This document shows positions 20,089 through 32,039 of a stretch of 32,039 bases of DNA, piece by piece. The notes under the pieces are model-generated. The model was not told the origin of the DNA and did no database searches. It saw only the letters and a program-made list of their open reading frames with translations. Positions within the stretch are counted from its first letter, which is position 1. Each line of letters begins with the position of its first letter. The position numbers and the translations under genes were made by a program. This stretch comes from Paracoccaceae bacterium. GTDB taxonomy: Bacteria > Pseudomonadota > Alphaproteobacteria > Rhodobacterales > Rhodobacteraceae. Where the stretch lies: NCBI GenBank assembly GCA_029265455.1, contig JAJUJF010000001.1, positions 1-32,039 on the forward strand, written 5' to 3'.

Positions 20089-22149
20089 TCACTTCCCGGT
20101 CCGGCCCTTGCGGAAGGCGTCGAGCCGGCGCCGTAATCCCTCGCCCTCGCAGCGGCGCGCCGCTTCCGGCAGCCGCCGCCGCCAGTTCGGATGCGCGTCG
20201 ATCGTTCCCGGCAGGTTCGGCTGCTCGACCTCGCCCGCCAGATCCTCCATCGGTGCGAGGGCAAGGCGGCAGGCGGTCGCGCCGACATGGGCAAGCGCCG
20301 CCTCGACGGGGGCGGCCGCAGCGGTCGGCGGCGGCTCGGCCCCCCGCGCGGCCCCGGAGCCGACAAGCGCCTTCCAGAGCGCGCGCCGTTCCTGCTCGCG
20401 GGTGCTGCGTGCCTCCCGTGCCGCCTCGGGCGAGGGATGGAGGTCGAGCCTGTCGCGCCAGTCGAGGTCGCGCCCCGCCCACCAGCCCGCGACGGTCGGC
20501 AGGTCATGGGTGGTGGTCATCGCCACGCTGTCCTTGCGCCATTTCGCCGGCGGGAGGAAACGGCCCTTCTCCTGCTCGAACCAGAGCACGCTCATGCCGA
20601 GGATGCGGCGTCGCGCGAGTTCCTCGCGCAGGCCGCCCGGAACCGTGCCGAGATCCTCGCCGATCGCCACCGCGCGCGACCGCGCGGATTCGAGCGCGAC
20701 CAGTCTCAGGAGATCCTCGCGCGGGAAATGCAGATAGGCGCCCTCGGTCGGCGGCGCGCCTTCGGGAATCACCCAGATCCGGTGCAGGCCGAGGATATGG
20801 TCGATGCGCACGCCGCCCGCCCAGGCGAGGCTTGCCCGCAGCATCTGCAGGAAGGGCCGGAAGCCGCTGCGCCTGAGCGCCAGCGGGTCGAGCGCGACCA
20901 GTCCCCAGTCCTGCCCGAGGGCATTGTAGATATCGGGCGGCGCGCCGATGTGGAGCCCGCCCAGCACGTCCTCGCGGCTCGCCCAGGCCTGGCTGCCGCC
21001 ACCGTCCGCCCCGACCGCGAGATCGGCGATCAGGCCGATCGTCATCCCGGCGCCCCTCGCCCGCGCCTGCGCCGCCTCGAGGCCCGTCTCCGCGAGCCAC
21101 TGGAGGAAGACGTGGAAACCGACATCGGCAGCCCGCTCGCTCCGCAGGCGCGCGACACCGGACGCGTCCGGAGCAGCGTAATCCGCGCCCCAGTCGCGCC
21201 AATGCTGCAACCGGCCGTCGGCCCCGCGCCGCAGGTCATGGAGGACCTCGAAGACCGCGTGGTCCTCCACCGTCGCACTCGCCTGCGCCCGCCATGCCTC
21301 GAACCGTCGGCGGCTATCGGGGTCGAGCTCGTCGAAGAGCCGCCGCATCAGCGCGAGTTTCGCCTGCCCCGCCACCTCCCAGTCGATGAGATCCGCCGCC
21401 TCTAGCGCCGCTCGCGCTTCCGCCTGGCCAAGCGCCGCTGCCGCCGCACGCACCCGTTCCTCGCCAAGCACTCCGGCCGGATCGGCAAGGAGGCCGTTCA
21501 CCACGAGCCGGTTCGACGGCGAATAGGGACTTGCCCGGCCCGGATCGGCGGCAAACATCGCATGGACCGGGCTTATCGCGAGCGCATCCGCCCCCGCATG
21601 CGCCGCCGCTTCGGCAAGATCGCCTACCGCGGTGAAATCGCCGATCCCGCCATCACCCTTGCGGCGGAGCGCGTAGATCTGGGCGGCAATTCCCCAGGGC
21701 CGGCCCGCCGCCCGCGGCTCCGGCCAGAAGCCCGCTTCCGGCGCCACCGCGAGTGTCGCGCGCTCGCCGCCGACGATCAGTTCGTGATAGCCGGACGCCG
21801 CGACACCGGCGATGGCGCTCCCCGCCACCACGCCCTCGACGCGGCCGCACCCCTCGAGATCGATGACATAACGCGTGCCATCAAGCCTCGCCGGCAGCGG
21901 CACCGGCGCTCCCGCCTCGGCCGTGACAAGCGACGGCAGGGACGCGGCCTCGGCCTCCGCCCGGCGACGCGCGAGGCTTTCCTGCCGCTCCGCCTCCGTC
22001 TCCGCCGCCACCCCGAGCCGGCCGAGCACGGCGATGAGCGTCTCGGGGGCGATCGTCTGCGGTTTCTTGCGCGCATCCTCGTAGGCGACCGCAATGCCCG
22101 ACGCCTCGGCGAGCGCGATCAGGCTCCCGGGCGTCCGCGCCGCCATCAT
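20089..22149 (-). CDS. malQ: 4-alpha-glucanotransferase (amylomaltase, GH77)
   Basis: MalQ transfers alpha-1,4-glucan segments between chains, re-sizing short maltodextrins left by debranching or trehalose release so that TreY can use them. The 686-residue protein has an N-terminal region of about 150 residues (proteobacterial MalQ type). The GH77 barrel shows [22 protein letters not shown] (151-172), [15 protein letters not shown] (207-221), nucleophile Asp450 in [18 protein letters not shown], acid/base Glu498 in [10 protein letters not shown], and Asp549 in [12 protein letters not shown]. The ATG at 22149 overlaps the glgB stop as ATGA (22146-22149); a second ATG follows at once at 22146. 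A hairpin lies just after the stop. Confidence 0.95.
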   Translation of the reverse strand: MMAARTPGSLIALAEASGIAVAYEDARKKPQTIAPETLIAVLGRLGVAAETEAERQESLARRRAEAEAASLPSLVTAEAGAPVPLPARLDGTRYVIDLEGCGRVEGVVAGSAIAGVAASGYHELIVGGERATLAVAPEAGFWPEPRAAGRPWGIAAQIYALRRKGDGGIGDFTAVGDLAEAAAHAGADALAISPVHAMFAADPGRASPYSPSNRLVVNGLLADPAGVLGEERVRAAAAALGQAEARAALEAADLIDWEVAGQAKLALMRRLFDELDPDSRRRFEAWRAQASATVEDHAVFEVLHDLRRGADGRLQHWRDWGADYAAPDASGVARLRSERAADVGFHVFLQWLAETGLEAAQARARGAGMTIGLIADLAVGADGGGSQAWASREDVLGGLHIGAPPDIYNALGQDWGLVALDPLALRRSGFRPFLQMLRASLAWAGGVRIDHILGLHRIWVIPEGAPPTEGAYLHFPREDLLRLVALESARSRAVAIGEDLGTVPGGLREELARRRILGMSVLWFEQEKGRFLPPAKWRKDSVAMTTTHDLPTVAGWWAGRDLDWRDRLDLHPSPEAAREARSTREQERRALWKALVGSGAARGAEPPPTAAAAPVEAALAHVGATACRLALAPMEDLAGEVEQPNLPGTIDAHPNWRRRLPEAARRCEGEGLRRRLDAFRKGRTGK

Positions 22150-24352
22150 CCGGCGCCTGGCCCGAGGACCATCGTCGCCAGCGGCGGCAGCGTGAGTTCC
22201 AGGCTGCATGGCTGGCCGTGGCTCGCGATCGCCTCCGCCTCGCGACCCCCGGCATTGCCAATGTTGGCGCCGCCATAGACATCGGCGTCGCTGTTGAGCA
22301 GCTCCCGCCAGAAGCCCCCTTCCGGCACGCCCAGCCGGTAGTGATGCCGCGGCACCGGCGTCATGTTGCTCACGACGAGAAGCGGCCGCCCGCCCTCGCC
22401 CGTGCGGCGGATGAAGGCAAGGACCGAATTCGTGCTGTCATCCCCCACCACCCATTCGAAGCCTGCGGGATCGGCATCGCTTTCGTGGAGCGACGGCTCC
22501 GCGCGGTAGAGCCGGTTGAGATCCCGCACGAGCCGCTGCAGGCCGCGATGGCGCGGGTTGTCGAGAAGGTGCCAGTCCACCACCGCGTCGTGGTCCCATT
22601 CGCGCCACTGGCCGATCTCCTGCCCCATGAACAGGAGCTTCTTGCCGGGATGGGTCCACATGAAGCCGAGGTAGGCGCGCAGATTGGCGCATTTCAGCCA
22701 TTCGTCTCCCGGCATCTTGTTGAGGAGCGACCCCTTCCCGTGCACCACCTCGTCATGGGAGATCGGCAGGACGAATTTCTCCGAATAGGCATAGACCATG
22801 CCGAAGGTCATCTGGTGGTGATGGTACTGTCGATAGATCGGGTCCTGCTGCATGTAGCTGAGCGTGTCGTGCATCCAGCCCATGTTCCACTTGAAGTGGA
22901 AGCCGAGACCTCCCTCCCCCGGATCGGCGGTGACGCCCGGCCAGGCGGTCGATTCCTCGGCGATCATGATCGCGCCGGGGACGCGGTGGCGGATGATGCC
23001 GTTCAGATGGCGCAGGAACTGGATCGCCTCGAGATTCTCCACGCCGCCGTGGACATTCGGGATCCACTCCCCCTCGGCGCGCGAATAGTTGCGGTAGAGC
23101 ATCGAGGCGACGGCATCGACCCTCAGCCCGTCGACGTGGTAGCGCTCCAGCCATTCGAGCGCCGAGGCGACGAGGAAGCCCGACACCTCGCGCCGGCCGA
23201 GATTGTAGATCAGCGTGTTCCAGTCCTTGTGGAATCCCTCGCGCGGGTCGGCATGCTCATAGAGGGCCGTGCCGTCGAACTGGGCGAGGCCGTGGCTGTC
23301 GGTGGGGAAATGCGCCGGGACCCAGTCGACGATCACGCCGATCCCGGCGGCATGGCAGCGGTCGACGAAATGCGCGAATCCCTCGGCGCCGCCGTAACGG
23401 CCCGTCGGCGCGAACTGGCCGAGGGGCTGATAGCCCCAGGAGCCGCCGAACGGATGTTCCGCGATCGGCAGGAACTCGACATGGGTGAATCCCATCTGCG
23501 CGACATAGGGCACCAGCCGCTCGGCAAGGTCATGCCAGGTCGCCCAGCGCCGCCCCTCGGGCGACTTCATCCAGGATCCGGCATGGACCTCGTAGATCGC
23601 GATCGGCGCCTCCGGCGTCTGCCGGTCGGCGCGGTGGGCGAGCCACTCGTCATCGGTCCAGATGAACGGCTCGGGGTCGCTCACGAGCGAGGCCGTCGCC
23701 GGGGCCGCCTCGCTCGCACGGGCGACGGGATCGGCCTTCTGCGGCAGGAGATTCCCGTGCGGGCCGATGAGTTCGTACTTGTAGCGTGTCCCGGGCGGCA
23801 GGCGCGGCACGAAGATCTCCCAGACCCCCGCCTCCTGCCGCCGCCGCATCGGATGGCGCCGCCCGTCCCACGAGTTGAAATCCCCGACCACCGAGCACCG
23901 CCAGGCATTCGGCGCCCAGACCGCGAACCGCACGCCCGTGACGCCATCGATCGTCATCACATGCGCGCCCAGCGCCTCGCCGAGTTCGAGATGCCGCCCC
24001 TCCGCGATCAGATGCAGATCGAACTCGCCAAGGAGGAAGCCGAAGGAGTAGGGATCCTCCGTCTCCTGCACCGCGTCCGGCCAGTGGATGCGCAGGAGAT
24101 AGGACGCATCTGCCGGGATGCGCCCGGCGAACAGGCCGCTCGGCCCGACGGGATCAAGCTCGGCGAGCAGCGTCCCGTCGCTTCGCGACACCGCCTCCAC
24201 AGCCCTGGCTCCGGGCTGGAAGGTCCGGACCAGCGTCTGCTCGCCGTCGCGAAAGGGGCCGAGCACCGCGAAGGGGTCGCCGTGACGGCCCATGACGATG
24301 GCGTGCACAGTGCTCCAGTCAAGCCCTGCGGACTCGGCCGGGATTTCCGGTC

Positions 24353-24356
<4 letters not shown>
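22146..24356 (-). CDS. glgB: 1,4-alpha-glucan branching enzyme
   Basis: GlgB makes the alpha-1,6 branches of the glucan built by GlgE. The 736-residue protein has an N-terminal N1 module (about 15-120, [13 protein letters not shown]) plus CBM48 (about 130-225, [23 protein letters not shown]). The GH13_9 barrel has EVHAGSWM (256-263), [20 protein letters not shown] (344-363), nucleophile Asp414 in [18 protein letters not shown], acid/base Glu467 in [13 protein letters not shown], and Asp535 in [14 protein letters not shown]. Size matches E. coli GlgB (728). The ATG at 24356 overlaps the stop of the treS fusion as ATGA (24353-24356). Both ends overlap neighbours, so translation is likely coupled along treS-glgB-malQ. 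Confidence 0.97.
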
Positions 24357-27619
<3,263 letters not shown>

Positions 27620-27655
27620 TCTGTCCTGTTCGTTTCGTGATTGTTCCGTGATGTC

Positions 27656-30859
<3,204 letters not shown>

Positions 30860-30900
30860 CGGTTCTCCTGCCGGTCGTTCGGATCGGTCCTCCGGCAACG

Positions 30901-30927
30901 GCACTACAAATCAATGGTTCCGGTCAA
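30901..30927 (-). promoter_or_regulatory. Possible promoter for the glgE cluster
   Basis: On the minus strand TTGACC (plus-strand 30922-30927) lies 15 bases before TAGTGC (30901-30906), about 42 bases upstream of the glgE ATG and in the locally AT-richest stretch of the gap. The -10 match is poor, so only the -35 is convincing. The region 30860-31032 also holds the leader of the divergent DUF2934 gene. Confidence 0.35.
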
Positions 30928-31032
30928 GGGCGAGTGGGGGCTGCGGAACCGGCGCAGCGAGAGAGGAGTTGGCGGCCAGGGTGAAGACCGCCGCGCCTTA
31001 GCCGGGCGGGTGGAACACGGGAGAGAGAATTG

Positions 31033-31329
31033 ATGGACGAGACGATCGAGCGCCGCATCCGCGACCGCGCCTACAGGATCTGGGAGGAGGAAGGACGACC
31101 GGAAGGGCGCGAAATCGACCACTGGCTGCGTGCGGCCCAGGAGATCGCTGCCGCAGCCAACGAGGAGAACACCACGAGCGCGGCGATGCCGCCTGCATCC
31201 GACGCGGCGGCCACACCCGAAAAACCCCGGCGCAGCCGCACGACCAGGGCGAAGAAGGCGGCGGAGGCGCCCGCCGATCCCGCAAGCGCCGAGCCGGCGA
31301 AGAAGCGCCGCAGTCCGAAATCGGGATGA
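31033..31329 (+). CDS. DUF2934 protein with basic Ala/Lys-rich tail
   Basis: The 98-residue protein has an N-terminal DUF2934 motif of about 35 residues (RIRDRAYRIWEEEGRPEGR, then DHWLRAAQEI). The tail from about residue 55 is low-complexity and rich in Ala, Pro, Lys and Arg (RRSRTTRAKKAAEAP, AKKRRSPKSG), resembling histone H1-like tails and possibly binding nucleic acid. The function of DUF2934 is not established. The ATG at 31033 has GGGAGAGAG about nine bases upstream. It diverges from glgE and shares its upstream region, suggesting joint control; that link is inference. Confidence 0.85.
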   Translation: MDETIERRIRDRAYRIWEEEGRPEGREIDHWLRAAQEIAAAANEENTTSAAMPPASDAAATPEKPRRSRTTRAKKAAEAPADPASAEPAKKRRSPKSG

Positions 31330-31338
31330 ATGCCCGGC

Positions 31339-31695
31339 TCAGGCGATCACCGAACGCAGCAGCTCGGCGAGCCTCTCGACCCCGTAGGGCTTGTCGATGA
31401 TCGGCGTGGCCGCGAACGGCCCCTTCGGGGCCTCGCCATAGCCGGTGGCGAAGACGAAGCCGATGCCGCGCGCCGCAAGCGCCTCCGCCACCGGATCGAT
31501 GCGCTCCCCACGGAGGTTCACGTCGAGCACCGCGGCATCGAGCGTCTCGTGCTGCGCAAGCGCAAGCCCCTCCTCGAGCGTTCCCGCCGGTCCCACGACA
31601 ACCACGCCCAGTTCCTCGAGCATGTCGGCGACCATCACCGCCACCAGCGCCTCGTCCTCGACGACGAGAACGCGCCTTCCCGCCAGTTCGTCCAC
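31339..31695 (-). CDS. Stand-alone response regulator receiver domain
   Basis: The 118-residue single-domain CheY-like receiver has no output domain. Key positions are present: Glu13/Asp14 (VVEDEAL), phospho-acceptor Asp58 (AAVLDVNLRGE), Thr84 (FATGYGE) and Lys102 (IIDKPYG). The ATGYG and DKPYG forms are typical of receivers that pair with HWE/HisKA2-type kinases in alphaproteobacteria. No histidine kinase lies in the window. The start is a GTG at 31695 with AAGGGA eight bases upstream. It follows the slipin gene by 97 bases on the same strand, and that gap holds a large inverted repeat. It may act by protein-protein contact or as a phosphate sink. Confidence 0.92.
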   Translation of the reverse strand: MDELAGRRVLVVEDEALVAVMVADMLEELGVVVVGPAGTLEEGLALAQHETLDAAVLDVNLRGERIDPVAEALAARGIGFVFATGYGEAPKGPFAATPIIDKPYGVERLAELLRSVIA

Positions 31696-31711
31696 GCCTC
31701 ACGTCCCTTCC

Positions 31712-31757
31712 TGCGGCCGCCGTCCCCGGGAAGAAGCTATCCCCTCGGGCGGCCGCA
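31712..31757. repeat. 10-bp perfect inverted repeat between slipin and receiver genes
   Basis: TGCGGCCGCC (31712-31721) and GGCGGCCGCA (31748-31757) are perfect complements 26 bases apart. A further inner pairing is possible (GGGA 31728-31731 with TCCC 31740-31743). It starts 36 bases after the slipin stop and ends 17 bases before the receiver start, so it could be a terminator, attenuator or operator. Each arm contains an eight-base GCGGCCGC palindrome. Confidence 0.55.
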
Positions 31758-31792
31758 AGAAACTCCCGTCTTCGCAACGCGCGACGTGTCGC

Positions 31793-32039
31793 TCAGCGTG
31801 ACGGCCCGGAATCCCTGCCCGCCGCCCGCGCCGCCGAGGCGAGCAGCTCGCCGATCTCCGTCGGGAACGGGAAGACGATGGTCGAGTTCCTCTCCCCCGC
31901 GATGAACTGGAGCGCGTTGAGATAGCGCAGCTGCATCGCCTCCGGCGAGCGCGAGAGGATCTTCGCCGCCTCGAGGAGATTGGCCGCCGCCTGCATCTCG
32001 CCCTCGGCATTGATGATCCTCGCCCGGCGCTCGCGCTCG
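31793..32039 (-). CDS. Partial slipin / SPFH (stomatin-like) protein, C-terminal end
   Basis: The window holds only the last 82 or so codons; the frame is open to the right edge. Visible residues [20 protein letters not shown], then [20 protein letters not shown] and [20 protein letters not shown] match the C-terminal coiled-coil and oligomerisation end of bacterial slipins, which form SPFH assemblies on the cytoplasmic membrane and are often encoded next to an NfeD protein. The last residues ([14 protein letters not shown]) are a short variable tail. The N-terminal membrane anchor and SPFH domain lie outside the window. Confidence 0.85.
   Translation of the reverse strand, partial: ERERRARIINAEGEMQAAANLLEAAKILSRSPEAMQLRYLNALQFIAGERNSTIVFPFPTEIGELLASAARAAGRDSGPSR

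Noticed and set aside
30860-30904. GTG start for glgE 15 codons upstream
   Set aside because: It lacks a ribosome site and would overlap the likely promoter; the ATG at 30859 has AGGAG at ideal spacing.
31330-31905. Plus-strand frame of 191 codons opposite the receiver gene
   Set aside because: The minus-strand frame encodes a receiver with all conserved residues; the plus-strand translation has no known motif.

Overview
The window is very GC-rich, densely packed bacterial chromosome. Gene content (GlcDEF, ScoAB, a stand-alone receiver, a slipin, a DUF2934 protein, long GlgE and TreS-maltokinase fusion) fits an alphaproteobacterium, most likely of the Rhodobacterales. The lineage is inferred from gene style, not from a marker gene. 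No rRNA, tRNA, CRISPR array, insertion sequence or phage gene was seen.

Left part (1-4471, minus strand): glcD, glcE and glcF encode the three-subunit glycolate dehydrogenase. They are packed with a 4-base overlap or no gap. A fourth frame overlaps the glcF stop and leaves the window; it looks like the start of a secreted trypsin-like protease. Divergent from glcD is a lone small ParA/MinD-type ATPase (4666-5289), which converges on a RibD_C/dihydrofolate-reductase-like gene (5436-5984).

Middle (6080-13468, plus strand): scoA-scoB (3-oxoacid CoA-transferase), a SlyD-like FKBP prolyl isomerase, a large Ala/Pro-rich single-pass membrane protein with a LytR_C-like C-terminal domain, and lepA. 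A small two-TM membrane protein of clearly lower GC starts two bases after the lepA stop, and a small lipoprotein follows. A strong hairpin separates this block from the convergent cluster to its right.

Right part (30859-13577, minus strand, about 17 kb): an alpha-glucan/trehalose cluster read in the order glgE, treS-maltokinase fusion, glgB, malQ, a 178-base gap, glgX(treX), treZ, treY. TreS and maltokinase turn trehalose into maltose 1-phosphate, GlgE polymerises it and GlgB branches the glucan. GlgX debranches and MalQ re-sizes chains. TreY and TreZ turn chain ends back into trehalose. The cluster therefore encodes both the making of glucan from trehalose and its return to trehalose. No glgA, glgC or glgP lies in the window. 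GlgE carries an extra N-terminal domain of about 420 residues that resembles a GH13 barrel with its catalytic positions replaced.

Right edge: a DUF2934 gene diverges from glgE, followed on the minus strand by a stand-alone response-regulator receiver and the C-terminal end of a slipin/SPFH protein. The last two are separated by a 10-bp perfect inverted repeat.
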